A DNA stretch of 64,000 nt from NCBI RefSeq assembly GCF_900101595.1, contig NZ_FMYY01000003.1:124001-188000 (forward strand). The letters are read 5' to 3'. The notes below the pieces were generated by a model, which worked only from the letters and a program-made list of their open reading frames with translations, was not told the DNA's origin and did no database searches. Positions 33,652 through 43,314 of the stretch are shown here, piece by piece (the first letter of the stretch is position 1; each line of letters starts with the position of its first letter). Position numbers and translations under genes: made by a program. The DNA comes from Paenibacillus sp. cl123. GTDB lineage: Bacteria; Bacillota; Bacilli; Paenibacillales; NBRC-103111.

Positions 33652-34500
33652 ATGTATCCAAGGAAGACGGATTCCGATTTGATCTTTACTTATACGTACA
33701 AGGCGGATAGACCCTTACAGCCTGCTTTTCATTCCCATTCGCATTATGAAGTCTATTATTTTCATGGCGGGGTATGCAATTATTTGATCGGGGACCGGAT
33801 CTATGTGCTGGCTCCCGGCGATCTGATCCTGATGAACGGGATGACGCTGCATTGCGCCAAAACCGATCCTGCGGTGCCGTATGTGCGCTCGATGGTCCAC
33901 TTTGAGCCGGCTGCTCTCCAGCCGCTCCTGCCCGCTTATCCGCAGGTTCCGATCTTCCAACCTTTCCAGGAGCTTGGGAACTACAGGCTTCGTCTGACAG
34001 GCGGGGACCGTGAGGAAGTGGAGGCTATCTTTGCTCGGATGCATGAGTTTCAGCAGCGTGGGGACGCGATCGGGGCTTATCGGTGCCGGCTGGCCTTCTC
34101 GGATCTGCTGTGCCTGATCTACGCGCATTGCCTGCAGCCGATGCAGGACCGGAGCGATCAGCCGGTCGAGAAGGAGCGGACGGCCCAGCAAATCATTTCC
34201 TATCTGGAGGCGCATTACACCGAGGATTTGCGGCTGGAGCAGCTGCAGCAGGATCTGCACCTGAGCAAATATTACGTATCCAAGCTGTTCAAGGAAGTAA
34301 CGGGCGTCACGATCTTCGATTTCATTTATCAGCGCCGCATTAACCAGGCGCGGATCGAGTTTCTGCTCGATCCGAAGCTGCCGGTCACCGAGGTATGCTT
34401 CAAGGTCGGCTTCAAGCATCTGGCGCACTTCAGCCGCGTATTCAAGCAGCAGGTGGGGCAGACGCCGGAGCGATATAAGCGGGCGATTGCGGGAGCTTAA
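33652..34500 (+). CDS. AraC-family transcriptional regulator with cupin sensor
   Basis: A 282-residue regulator. The N-terminal cupin holds PAFHSHSHYEVYYFHGG and VLAPGDLILMNGMTLH, and would bind the inducer. The C-terminal pair of helix-turn-helix motifs is LRLEQLQQDLHLSKYYVSKL and VTEVCFKVGFKHLAHFSRVF, ending QTPERYK. Ribosome site GGAGG; the ATG at 33652 begins the cupin domain. It lies 94 bases after the isomerase in the same direction, so it likely regulates the oxidoreductase-isomerase cluster. Confidence 0.9.
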   Translation: MYPRKTDSDLIFTYTYKADRPLQPAFHSHSHYEVYYFHGGVCNYLIGDRIYVLAPGDLILMNGMTLHCAKTDPAVPYVRSMVHFEPAALQPLLPAYPQVPIFQPFQELGNYRLRLTGGDREEVEAIFARMHEFQQRGDAIGAYRCRLAFSDLLCLIYAHCLQPMQDRSDQPVEKERTAQQIISYLEAHYTEDLRLEQLQQDLHLSKYYVSKLFKEVTGVTIFDFIYQRRINQARIEFLLDPKLPVTEVCFKVGFKHLAHFSRVFKQQVGQTPERYKRAIAGA

Positions 34501-34528
34501 GCGGATTTTTTATAGTAGTAAGAGGAGG

Positions 34529-34555
34529 ACGGCGTCTGGGGACGCCGTTTTTTTC
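34529..34555 (+). terminator. Terminator after the AraC gene
   Basis: ACGGCGTC (34529-34536) pairs with GACGCCGT (34541-34548), loop TGGG, then seven T. Confidence 0.9.
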
Positions 34556-34791
34556 GTGCGAGCCAGCTAAGCTTGGCCAAACGGACCAGCGTCTTGGTCA
34601 AACTGATTCAACTGTTGAAGCAACGGAATAGCGACCGAGGGGTGCTGAAGCGGATTAGTCCGTGGTTGCCGGATATTTATGCTATACTAATCAGAGATTT
34701 CGTCACCGGCAATGGTATATAATAGAATATGTCAGCCGGATATATTATATCGGGCAGCGTATTTATTTCAACTCTACAAGGAGAGATGAGG

Positions 34792-35301
34792 ATGTACACG
34801 AGCGTAAACGCATTTCTGGAGGACTGCAAGCAAGAGGCGGAGCTGACGTTGAAAGTTCTGGACAAGCTGACGGACGAATCGTTGAAGAAAGCCGTTTCAG
34901 ACGCTCAGCAGCGGACATTGGGCGATTTGGCTTGGCACCTGGTAGGCAGCTACAGTGCTTTTTTGGAGTCGGCAGGTTTGCAGATGGAAAGCCCGGACCT
35001 TTCGAAGCAGCCGGATTCCGCGGCCGATATCGCCCATACTTATCGCAAGGTTCATGATATGGCTTCATCGGCGTTGAAGGAGCAATGGACGGATGCCAAG
35101 CTTCCAGAGAAGCTGCTGCTGTTTAACTTTATCGATACGACATACGGCGGCGTATTGCAATATTTGATCCGCCATCAAATTCACCATCGCGGCCAGATGA
35201 CGATTCTCATGCGTCAGGCGGGACTTCAGGCCCCGGGCATCTACGGGCCAAACGAAGAGGAAACCGCAGCCATGCATGCAGCCGGCGCGACAAAAGGATA
35301 G
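34792..35301 (+). CDS. DinB-family protein
   Basis: A 169-residue four-helix DinB/YfiT-like protein. The His ligands expected for a metal site are seen in LAWHLVGSYSAFLE (about residue 46) and in YLIRHQIHHRGQMTILMRQ (about 127-131). Some family members are thiol S-transferases (bacillithiol or mycothiol dependent) and most are uncharacterised. The ATG at 34792 sits 8 bases after AAGGAG, better than the ATG two codons earlier. Monocistronic, with a terminator just after. Confidence 0.88.
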   Translation: MYTSVNAFLEDCKQEAELTLKVLDKLTDESLKKAVSDAQQRTLGDLAWHLVGSYSAFLESAGLQMESPDLSKQPDSAADIAHTYRKVHDMASSALKEQWTDAKLPEKLLLFNFIDTTYGGVLQYLIRHQIHHRGQMTILMRQAGLQAPGIYGPNEEETAAMHAAGATKG

Positions 35302-35313
35302 ATCCATTGAAAG

Positions 35314-35348
35314 AGGCAGCGCCGACTCGGCGTCTGCCTTTTGCTTTT
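35314..35348 (+). terminator. Terminator after the DinB gene
   Basis: AGGCAG..GCCGA and GGCG..CTGCCT form an interrupted hairpin (35314-35339) with a following T-rich stretch. Confidence 0.65.
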
Positions 35349-35438
35349 TTCAGCAAATCGCTCATATTTTGTCTCTTGCTGGGTAAGTTAAATAATACTT
35401 CTACACCTTCCGACTCCAAGAAAAGAGGGTTATGTATT

Positions 35439-36431
35439 ATGAAATCGGTACTCACAGGAACAGAAATGGGGAAGCTCTGGGCGACCTATATCGGAAACAC
35501 GATGGGTAAGTGTATGCTTAGTTATTATTTAAAGCATATAGATGATCCCGAGATTAAAGTGGCTTTAGAATATGCATTGGATTTAAGCACTACGAACATC
35601 GAAACGATTGAGGTTTTCTTTAAAGAGGCTGATTTCCCTATTCCCATCGGATTTACCGACCGTGACGTGGACTTGAATGCGCCTCGTTTATATATTGATG
35701 AGTTTTATCTGCATTACTTGAGATATGCGAGCAAAGCGGGAATGAGTCTCTACACGATTGCGGTTCCTCTGGTAACAAGAAGAGATATTCGGGATTTTTT
35801 TATAAAATGCGTTGAGGAAACGATGAAATTGCAATCTCTGGTTGCCGTAATTTCAGAATCAAAAAACGAGCTTATGAATGCGCCTGTTATTCAGCCGCCC
35901 GAGAGAGTTGATTTTGTACATAGCAAAAAATTTCTAGGCTCATTTATTAATGAAGGCAGACCTCTGCAAGGCTTGGAAATTGCGCATATCTTCGGAAACC
36001 TGAATAATGATATCACAAGCAAAGCGCTTATAATCGGATTTGCTCAAGTAGCCAATGACAAGAAGGTAAGAACATTTTTAGAGCGCGGAAAAAATATTAA
36101 TCAGAAGCATATCGAATTGTTAACGGAAAAGCTGTCTCAGGACGGATTGCCCTCACCGACACTCAAGGATCATTTTGTGACCTCTTCCACGGTCTCACCT
36201 TTTTCTGACAAGCTGATGGTTTTTCACAAGCTGGACATGTTTAATGTGAAAATTAGGGAATATGCCAATGGTATTTCGTTGAACGGAAGAAAGGATATCG
36301 GAGCCTTATTTGTGAGATGCCAAGCGGAAGTGATGTTATATGTGGAGGATGGCGCAAGTCTCATGATTGAGAACGCATGGCTGGAAAAGCCGCCGGAAGC
36401 CGTTGACCGCAGTAAATTCATAAACAAATAA
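35439..36431 (+). CDS. DUF3231 protein, duplicated domain, A+T-rich gene
   Basis: A 330-residue DUF3231 protein, helical with a ferritin/coat-like fold suggested for relatives. It contains two related halves (about residues 5-160 and 175-325): the first starts GKLWATYIGNTMGKCMLSYY, the second LEIAHIFGNLNNDITSKALI. Each half has a pair of long helices with Glu and Asp/His positions. The function is not established. The gene is visibly richer in A+T than its neighbours and uses TTA/ATA codons more, hinting at transfer from a lower-GC bacillus. AGAGGG upstream of the ATG at 35439 is the ribosome site. Confidence 0.82.
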   Translation: MKSVLTGTEMGKLWATYIGNTMGKCMLSYYLKHIDDPEIKVALEYALDLSTTNIETIEVFFKEADFPIPIGFTDRDVDLNAPRLYIDEFYLHYLRYASKAGMSLYTIAVPLVTRRDIRDFFIKCVEETMKLQSLVAVISESKNELMNAPVIQPPERVDFVHSKKFLGSFINEGRPLQGLEIAHIFGNLNNDITSKALIIGFAQVANDKKVRTFLERGKNINQKHIELLTEKLSQDGLPSPTLKDHFVTSSTVSPFSDKLMVFHKLDMFNVKIREYANGISLNGRKDIGALFVRCQAEVMLYVEDGASLMIENAWLEKPPEAVDRSKFINK

Positions 36432-36469
36432 GCTCTTGTCAATCCCCGGTACAATCCAGCGGTCACAAG

Positions 36470-36510
36470 AAGCCACGCCTTGCATCATTTTGGCAAGGGG
36501 TGGTTTTTTC
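36470..36510 (+). terminator. Terminator after the DUF3231 gene
   Basis: CCACGCCTTGC (36473-36483) and GCAAGGGGTGG (36493-36503) pair around a short loop with one mismatch, followed by TTTTTTC. Confidence 0.85.
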
Positions 36511-36624
36511 TTATGCTTAACAGGATAGGAAAGCAAATTCTATCGCTCATATAGTAGTTTTTTTCGAAATGGTGAAATGAAATGAAGGGAACGCGTCGAA
36601 TAAGGTTAGCAGGGAGGGAAGCTC

Positions 36625-37128
36625 ATGATCACTCGAATCTTGCGCGAATCAGATGCCGAATCTTATCACAAATTACGACTCGAGGCCTTGCAAACGAACC
36701 CGGAAGCATTCGGTTCAACGTATGAGCGGGAAGCGGCGTTTACCCAGGCTGCCGTCATAGAGCGGATAAGACCGAATAAAGACAAGTTTGTTCTAGGGGC
36801 ATTTAATGAATCGGGTCATTTGGTCGGAATCGTTACCTTTATCCGTGAAAGCGGCGTCAAAATGGCGCATAAAGGCCATATATACGGCATGTATGTCGCT
36901 GAGGAGATGCAGGGAAAGGGCCTGGGAAAAACGCTCTTGCTTGAATTGATCAGGAAAGCTAAAGAGTGTGACGGTCTGGAGCAGCTGAACTTAACGGTGG
37001 TAGCTCATAACGAAGCCGCCAAAAAGCTGTACGGCTCGCTTGGCTTTCAACGTTACGGCGTAGAAAGAAACGCGCTTAAGTATGACGGGCGCTATGCGGA
37101 TGAGGATTTGATGGTGCTTTGGCTGTAG
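36625..37128 (+). CDS. GNAT-family N-acetyltransferase
   Basis: A 167-residue acetyltransferase. Motif A reads GMYVAEEMQGKGLGKTLL (about residues 90-107), with the QGKGLG acetyl-CoA pyrophosphate loop, and HNEAAKKLYGSLGF is motif B. GGAAGC before the ATG serves as ribosome site. The substrate, amino acid or small amine, is unknown. Its composition is intermediate between the DUF3231 gene and the GC-rich bulk. Single gene. Confidence 0.9.
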   Translation: MITRILRESDAESYHKLRLEALQTNPEAFGSTYEREAAFTQAAVIERIRPNKDKFVLGAFNESGHLVGIVTFIRESGVKMAHKGHIYGMYVAEEMQGKGLGKTLLLELIRKAKECDGLEQLNLTVVAHNEAAKKLYGSLGFQRYGVERNALKYDGRYADEDLMVLWL

Positions 37129-37235
37129 CCTGTGGAAACGGTCAGATACGACGGTAATCGAGAATTACCGCACAAGCCTAATTGTCAGCTGTATTTATGA
37201 AGCAATAAATTCAACTTGGGAAGGCGAATGCCATC

Positions 37236-37508
37236 ATGATTAGACTCACATTCATGTTTAAGCAATTTTTAAGGGAGCCGCTGTGGTTTAAACTGCTTAT
37301 TTCCGCAGCTTTGCTCGCAGCGATCATAGGCAGCAGCTCCATTTTCTCGGAGAATGCTTATTACCAGAGCGCAGCAAAGCTGGCCGCGGCTGCTTTTTTT
37401 CTCACCTATGGCATCAAAATGCGGATGAATCGCAAGGTTTCCTTTCTCTTCTTCGCTTTGGCTGTTATCTGCTTGTACCTGTCCTGGCATAATCTCGTAC
37501 CCGCTTGA
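37236..37508 (+). CDS. Small membrane protein, 90 aa
   Basis: A 90-residue hydrophobic protein with three probable membrane segments (WFKLLISAALLAAIIG, AKLAAAAFFLTYGI, VSFLFFALAVICLYLSW) and basic turns. I do not recognise a family. Ribosome site GGGAAGG lies 10 bases before the ATG. It stands alone between the acetyltransferase and the kinase cassette. Confidence 0.6.
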   Translation: MIRLTFMFKQFLREPLWFKLLISAALLAAIIGSSSIFSENAYYQSAAKLAAAAFFLTYGIKMRMNRKVSFLFFALAVICLYLSWHNLVPA

Positions 37509-37677
37509 TACCGAGTGAGAGGAGCGAACGATCCCGCGGGACGGCGGTTCTGTCCGGCAGCCTGGCTCATCCGGCAGGAATTTGCCCATCTCCGGAGAAT
37601 ATTTCTAGATTATTAAACAGGCGCACCCGTGATGGATGAACGCCGACCCTAGAGCAGACAAAGCGAGGAACGATACG

Positions 37678-40600
37678 ATGGGATGGTTAAAAAACCTGAA
37701 ATTAATCCATAAGCTTCTCCTGATGACCGCCTTGCCGATGCTCGGCGTTTTGTATTTCTCCATATCGGCTGTAGGAGAGAAGATCCAGCATCTGAACAGC
37801 ATGAGCCGGCTGGAGGAATTGACGAGGCTGGCGGTGGCAACCAACGAGCTGATTCATGAGCTTCAGATCGAACGCGGCCTGGTGTCGACGATGTTCGGCT
37901 CCCGGAAGGAGACCGAGATGTCGGCAATGACGGCTCAGCAGAGAGAAACGGACCGCAGCGTCAATGTCTTCCGGGAAGCTTTCGGGCAAATGGACGGCCG
38001 CTTGATGGACAAGTCTTTTTGGAGCGGTTTTGAAACGCTGGCCGAGCGGCTCGATACGATGGCAGAGGTCCGCGCCAAGATGATCGCAGGGCAATCGACT
38101 TATGAACAGTCGGTGCAATATTACCGGGACACGGTGTCCCAAGCTTTTCTATCTAATGAGAGTCTGAAGACGTTAAGCCAAGATGTCAGGGTTTCGCAAA
38201 TGCTATCCGCTCTGCTGAACTTTTCCCGCAGCAAGTATGGAGCGAGCCAGGAGCGCAGCCTGATCTTTGAGGTGCTGTCGCAGAACCGGCTGGAGCCGGC
38301 TAATCTGCTGCGGCTTGGCCAAGTGGACAATGAGCAGCGCGTGTACGGGCAAATCTTCGAAACGTTCGCCGATCCCGAGGCGCTGGCGCTGCATAGATCC
38401 ACGCAATCCAGCCGGGCAGTCGCCGAGATAGCGCGCCAGAGACAGCTTGTGGAGGCGACAGCGCCGGGGCAGTCTGTCAATCTGGACCCCGGTGCTTGGT
38501 TTCAAGTGTCTACCGAACATATCGACCAGATGAAGAAGACGGAGGACACCATATCCGAGGCGCTGGTCGCGGAGATGAGAGCTATTCAGCAGGCTTCGCG
38601 CAACGAATTGATTGCTGTGGCGGTGACCAACGGGCTGCTGCTCTTGCTGGCGCTGCTCCTTAGTCTGCTGGTTGCGCGCCTGCTGCTGCAACCGATTCGG
38701 GAGCTGAAGCAGTCCACTCTCCACATTCTGGAAGGGAGGCTGGAGACGTCGGTGACCGTATCGTCCAAGGACGAGATCGGAGACCTCAGCGTAGCCTTTC
38801 AACAGATGATCGACAGCTTGCGCGATGTTATCTATCAGGCAGACCGGATCACGAAGGGCGACTATAGTCAACAGATAACGCCCAAGTCTGAAGGCGATGT
38901 ACTGAGCATAGCGCTGCGCGATATGCTGACCTCCCTGAAGGAGGCGAGGCTCGAGAACGAGCGGCAATTCTGGCTCAAGACGCAGCTTGCCCGGTTAACA
39001 GGCATGTCGCAGGGGCTGGAAAGCCTGGAGAAGCTGGCCAGCCTGCTGATTTCGGAAGTTTGTACGCTGGTGGGAGCGGGCCAAGGGGTATTTTATATTC
39101 GGGAGAACACCAATTCCTCCAAACCCGTCTATGTGCTGTACGGAAGTTATGCCTTCCGGGAGCGGAAAAGCTTGTCCAACCGGATCGCGCTTGGAGAGGG
39201 CTTGGTCGGCCAGGCCGCTCTGGAAGGCAAGACGATTCAACTGCGCGGAGTGCCTGACGATTATGTGCAGATCGGCTCGGGACTGGGGGCCGCCGCGCCG
39301 CTCGCCGTGCTTGTGCTTCCGGTGTTGTTCGAGGAGCGGACAATCGCTGTTCTGGAGCTGGCTTCGTTCAAGCCGTTTACCGAGGTGGAGGAAGATCTGC
39401 TGGAGCAGCTGTCGGGCACGCTGGGGGTTGTGATCCAAAGCATGATGAGCAAGCAGCAGACGGAAGAGCTGCTCCACGAGTCGCAGCAGCTGGCGGAGGA
39501 GCTGCAAGCCCAGCAGGAAGAGCTGCGGACGGCCAACGAGGAGCTGGAGGAGCAGACCCGGATGCTGAGGCAGTCGGAGGAGAAGCTGCGCGTACAGAGC
39601 GAGGAGCTGCAGACCATCAATGAAGAGCTGGAGGAGAAAACGAATTACCTCCAGCTGCAGAAGACGGATATCGAGAAGCAAAACGCGTTCATCCAGCAGT
39701 CGCAAAAAGAGCTGGAGGCGAAGGCTGCGGAGCTGGAGCTGACGAGCCGGTACAAATCGGAATTTCTGGCCAATATGTCCCATGAGCTGCGGACGCCTCT
39801 CAACAGCTTGCTGATTCTGGCGAAGTCGCTCGCTGCCAATGAGGAGAGGAATCTGACCGAGGACCAGATCGAATCGGCTAAGGTAATTTACAGCGGCGGG
39901 CTGGACCTGTTGAGTCTGATCAATGACATTCTCGATCTGTCCAAGGTGGAGGCCGGCAAGCTGGATATCCGGATAGAGCCGGTCCGCCTCGACATGATCG
40001 TGCGGAACTTGCAGGTGCAATTCCAGCCGGTGGCGAAGGATAAAAACCTGCGACTGGACATCACGGTGGATAGCGATGTGCCGGAGCTTCTCGTAACGGA
40101 CGGTCAGCGCGTCGAGCAAGTATTAAAAAATTTGTTGTCCAATGCGTTCAAATTCACACATCGCGGCGCAGTGTCGGTTCATATTTACCGGCCGGAGCAG
40201 GAGATTCCTGCGGCTGCCGGACAAGGTGGGGGCGGTATGCTGGCGTTCTCCGTTACTGATACGGGCATCGGCATTCCGCAGAGCAAGCAGCAGGCGATCT
40301 TCGAGGCGTTCCAGCAAGCGGACGGCTCTACAAGCCGCAAGTATGGAGGGACGGGGCTTGGGTTGACCATCTCCCGCGAGCTGACCAGACTGCTGGGCGG
40401 CGTGCTGCATCTGCAGAGCGAGGAAGGGGCGGGCAGCACATTCACACTGTATTTGCCTCTTGAGCCGGAGGCTGCGGCGGAAGCGTCTCTCCCGGCTCCG
40501 CCGGCCGAGGAGATTCGGATAGCGGAACAGCAGGCGGCGGCAGGCGCTTCGCCGGCTGATCATGCCGAACGGGCGGAGGGCGACGGACAGGCCGCTCCGG

Positions 40601-41841
40601 CAGGACTGTACCCGATTCGGGAGCTTATCCCGGACGACCGACAAGCCTTGACCGCTGCAGGTCAGGAGAAGTCGATCCTGATTATCGAGGACGATCCTGA
40701 CTTCGCCGCGGTGCTGCGGGATTTGTCCCGCAAGAAGGGCTTCCTGAGCCTGGTGGCGGGAGAGGGCTTCAGCGGCCTTCAGCTGGCCAGGCGATATTTG
40801 CCGAGCGCCATCCTGCTCGATCTGGGGCTGCCGGACATGGACGGTCTCAAGGTGCTGGATCATCTGAAGTACGATGACGATACCCGGCATATTCCAGTGC
40901 ATATTATCTCGGGCATGGATGCGGGGAAAGCTTCCCTGATGAAGGGAGCGGTCGGATTCCTCGCCAAGCCGATCGGGAGCAAGGAGCTTGATGATGTCTT
41001 CGAACGGATCGAGCATGTGCTGAACGAGCGCATTAAGCAGGTGCTGGTCATCGAGGACGATACCGGCAACCAGAAGGCCATCTACGAGCTGCTGAAGCAT
41101 AAGAAGTTAGAAATTCACAGCGCATTTACCGGAGAAGAAGGTATTGAGCGAATCAGAAGCCATGCCTACGACTGTGTGATTCTCGATCTGAAGCTGCCGG
41201 ATATGACCGGCCAGGAGCTGCTCGACCGGCTTGTCTCCGATCCGGGCATCGAGACTCCTCCGATGATCATCAACACCGGTCAGGAGCTGACGCAAGAGGA
41301 GTACAAGGACCTGAACCGGTTCACCGACAGCATCGTCATCAAGGGGGCCAATTCTCCGGAGCGGCTGCTCGACGAGGTTTCGCTGTTTCTCCACAGTGTG
41401 CAGAAGTCGCTCCCCGAGAAGCAGCGCCAGATGATCCGGACCGCGCTGGAGTCCGATGAAAGCTTGAAAGGCCGCAAGGTTTTGCTTGTCGACGACGATC
41501 TGCGCAATACGTTCGCGTTGTCCCGGCTGCTTCGCCAGCACGGACTTGACGTGGTCATGGCCGACAACGGCAAGCTGGCGCTGGAGAAGCTGGAGAGCGA
41601 GCGCGGCATCGAGCTGGTCATTATGGACATTATGATGCCTGTTATGGATGGATACGAGGCTATGCGCCTGATCCGCGGCAACCCGCTCTACGCGCATCTG
41701 CCGATCATTGCTCTGACGGCCAAGGCCATGGCCGGCGATCGTGAGAAATGCATCGAAGGGGGAGCCAACGACTATATGACCAAGCCGGTAGACGCCGATA
41801 AATTGTTGTCGTTAATTCGCGTATGGCTCTTTGAATCATGA
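37678..41841 (+). CDS. NIT-HAMP-GAF hybrid sensor histidine kinase with three receivers
   Basis: A 1387-residue membrane kinase. An N-terminal helix (about 10-30) and a second at about 311-332 frame an extracytoplasmic NIT-type sensor (HELQIERGLVS), like nitrate/nitrite sensors. HAMP, GAF (about 445-585) and a long coiled coil (about 588-694) follow. The HisKA box FLANMSHELRTPLNS has His702, then HATPase_c with GTGLGLTISREL. Three receiver domains end the protein, with Asp1048, Asp1170 and Asp1317; REC2 diverges at its Lys/Thr region. ATG at 37678 with GAGGAA upstream. The stop overlaps the CheR start, so the cassette is translated as a unit. The ligand is unknown. Confidence 0.9.
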   Translation: MGWLKNLKLIHKLLLMTALPMLGVLYFSISAVGEKIQHLNSMSRLEELTRLAVATNELIHELQIERGLVSTMFGSRKETEMSAMTAQQRETDRSVNVFREAFGQMDGRLMDKSFWSGFETLAERLDTMAEVRAKMIAGQSTYEQSVQYYRDTVSQAFLSNESLKTLSQDVRVSQMLSALLNFSRSKYGASQERSLIFEVLSQNRLEPANLLRLGQVDNEQRVYGQIFETFADPEALALHRSTQSSRAVAEIARQRQLVEATAPGQSVNLDPGAWFQVSTEHIDQMKKTEDTISEALVAEMRAIQQASRNELIAVAVTNGLLLLLALLLSLLVARLLLQPIRELKQSTLHILEGRLETSVTVSSKDEIGDLSVAFQQMIDSLRDVIYQADRITKGDYSQQITPKSEGDVLSIALRDMLTSLKEARLENERQFWLKTQLARLTGMSQGLESLEKLASLLISEVCTLVGAGQGVFYIRENTNSSKPVYVLYGSYAFRERKSLSNRIALGEGLVGQAALEGKTIQLRGVPDDYVQIGSGLGAAAPLAVLVLPVLFEERTIAVLELASFKPFTEVEEDLLEQLSGTLGVVIQSMMSKQQTEELLHESQQLAEELQAQQEELRTANEELEEQTRMLRQSEEKLRVQSEELQTINEELEEKTNYLQLQKTDIEKQNAFIQQSQKELEAKAAELELTSRYKSEFLANMSHELRTPLNSLLILAKSLAANEERNLTEDQIESAKVIYSGGLDLLSLINDILDLSKVEAGKLDIRIEPVRLDMIVRNLQVQFQPVAKDKNLRLDITVDSDVPELLVTDGQRVEQVLKNLLSNAFKFTHRGAVSVHIYRPEQEIPAAAGQGGGGMLAFSVTDTGIGIPQSKQQAIFEAFQQADGSTSRKYGGTGLGLTISRELTRLLGGVLHLQSEEGAGSTFTLYLPLEPEAAAEASLPAPPAEEIRIAEQQAAAGASPADHAERAEGDGQAAPAGLYPIRELIPDDRQALTAAGQEKSILIIEDDPDFAAVLRDLSRKKGFLSLVAGEGFSGLQLARRYLPSAILLDLGLPDMDGLKVLDHLKYDDDTRHIPVHIISGMDAGKASLMKGAVGFLAKPIGSKELDDVFERIEHVLNERIKQVLVIEDDTGNQKAIYELLKHKKLEIHSAFTGEEGIERIRSHAYDCVILDLKLPDMTGQELLDRLVSDPGIETPPMIINTGQELTQEEYKDLNRFTDSIVIKGANSPERLLDEVSLFLHSVQKSLPEKQRQMIRTALESDESLKGRKVLLVDDDLRNTFALSRLLRQHGLDVVMADNGKLALEKLESERGIELVIMDIMMPVMDGYEAMRLIRGNPLYAHLPIIALTAKAMAGDREKCIEGGANDYMTKPVDADKLLSLIRVWLFES

Positions 41842-42668
41842 TGACGGAGAAAGAAACGGAAAAGCTGGAAGCGGACCTGGTGCTGGAGGCGGTATACCGG
41901 GGGCATGGCTACGATTTCCGCCAATATGCGCGCTCCTCGCTGCTCCGAAGGCTGCACTACATCAGGCAAAGGGCCGGGCTCGTCCATCTGTCGGAGCTGA
42001 TACCGCTCATCCTGCATGATGAAGGCTTTATCCGGGAGCTGCTGACCAATATGTCGGTGACGGTAACCGAGATGTTCCGCGATCCGGACTTTTTCCTGGA
42101 GCTGCGGACGAAGGTTATCCCGGTGCTCAAAACATACCCGTTCGTAAAGATCTGGCATGCGGGATGCGCTACGGGAGAAGAGGTATACTCGATGGCGATT
42201 CTGCTGCAGGAAGAAGGCTTCTACGACCGCGTCCAGATCTATGCGACCGATATGAATCAGCAATCGCTGCAGACAGCCGAAGAGGGCATCTATCCGCTGG
42301 ACGCCATCCGCAAATTTACGGTTAATTATAATTTGAGCGGGGGGAAAGCCTCGTTCTCCGACTATTATCATGCGAAATACCAGATGGCCAAGATGAATGA
42401 GGAGCTGAAGCGCAACATCGTGTTCACCGCTCATAATCTGGTGACGGATCACGCCTTTGGCGACATGAATATGATTGTGTGCCGCAATGTGCTGATCTAC
42501 TTCGACCGGCATTTGCAGAATCAGGTGTTCCGGCTGTTCGATCAAAGCCTGATTCACCGCGGGTTTCTATGTCTGGGCAGCAAGGAGTCCCTGGAGTTCT
42601 CATCCTTGCGGGGCTCTTATGAGGATGTCTCGGCGCGTTGGCGTATTTTCCGCAAGCCGTTGACCTAG
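41838..42668 (+). CDS. CheR-family protein methyltransferase
   Basis: A 276-residue SAM-dependent methyltransferase. The N-terminal helical part precedes TNMSVTVTEMFRDPDFFLEL, then the SAM motif WHAGCATGEEVYSMAILLQE, with ATDMNQQSL and VCRNVLIYFDRHLQNQVFRL, all standard CheR segments. It would methylate glutamates in a sensor, perhaps in the coiled coil of the upstream kinase. It begins inside the kinase stop (ATGA). This gene lies outside any chemotaxis operon, so a non-motility signalling role is inferred. Confidence 0.92.
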   Translation: MMTEKETEKLEADLVLEAVYRGHGYDFRQYARSSLLRRLHYIRQRAGLVHLSELIPLILHDEGFIRELLTNMSVTVTEMFRDPDFFLELRTKVIPVLKTYPFVKIWHAGCATGEEVYSMAILLQEEGFYDRVQIYATDMNQQSLQTAEEGIYPLDAIRKFTVNYNLSGGKASFSDYYHAKYQMAKMNEELKRNIVFTAHNLVTDHAFGDMNMIVCRNVLIYFDRHLQNQVFRLFDQSLIHRGFLCLGSKESLEFSSLRGSYEDVSARWRIFRKPLT

Positions 42669-42711
42669 ATCGGGCTTTACGTACACCTAGAAAAATGGGA
42701 GGCGGAAGCAA

Positions 42712-43314
42712 ATGAGCTACGAAGCAGTTGTCATCGGCGTGTCTGCAGGCGGGTTGAAGGCGCTTGGGACATTGCTGCCTTTGCTTTCCCCCCGCTTTGC
42801 GCTGCCGCTATTGATCGTACAGCATACGAGGGAAGGCAGCGAAAGCTTTCTGGCCGAGCACTTGAACGAACGCTCCTCCATCCGGGTGAAGGAAGCGGAT
42901 GATAAGGAGTATGTGCTTCCCGGCTGTGCTTATCTTGCCCCTCCCGGCTACCATTTGCTGGTGGAGGAGGACCGCAGCTTGAGCTTGTCTGTCGATCCTC
43001 CTGTGCTTCATTCGCGGCCTTCCATCGACGTTCTGTTCGAGAGCGCGGCTTATGTGTACGAGCGGCATTGTATCGGGGTCGTACTGACGGGAGCAAGCGG
43101 GGACGGGAGCATGGGGCTGCGCCGGATTAAGAGAGCAGGCGGCCTCACCGTCGTGCAGAATCCGCTAACCGCCGAATGCGGTACGATGCCGCTGGCGGCG
43201 ATCCGGACGGCGGAGCCGGACTATATTCTGGACCTGGAGGAGATCGCCGGGCTGCTGAACGAGCTGGGAGACCTGCCGCCCGCAAGCGGAAATGAGAAAG
43301 GAGAGCATCTATGA
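42712..43314 (+). CDS. CheB-type methylesterase lacking a receiver domain
   Basis: A 200-residue esterase made only of the CheB catalytic domain. Ser11 in GVSAGG, His38 in VQHTREGSE and Asp131 in TGASGDGSMG make the triad. YLAPPGYHLL is also typical. No N-terminal receiver is present, so its control must differ from classical CheB. GGGAGGCGG lies before the ATG, 43 bases after cheR-like stop. It opposes the CheR enzyme by removing methyl groups. Confidence 0.92.
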   Translation: MSYEAVVIGVSAGGLKALGTLLPLLSPRFALPLLIVQHTREGSESFLAEHLNERSSIRVKEADDKEYVLPGCAYLAPPGYHLLVEEDRSLSLSVDPPVLHSRPSIDVLFESAAYVYERHCIGVVLTGASGDGSMGLRRIKRAGGLTVVQNPLTAECGTMPLAAIRTAEPDYILDLEEIAGLLNELGDLPPASGNEKGEHL

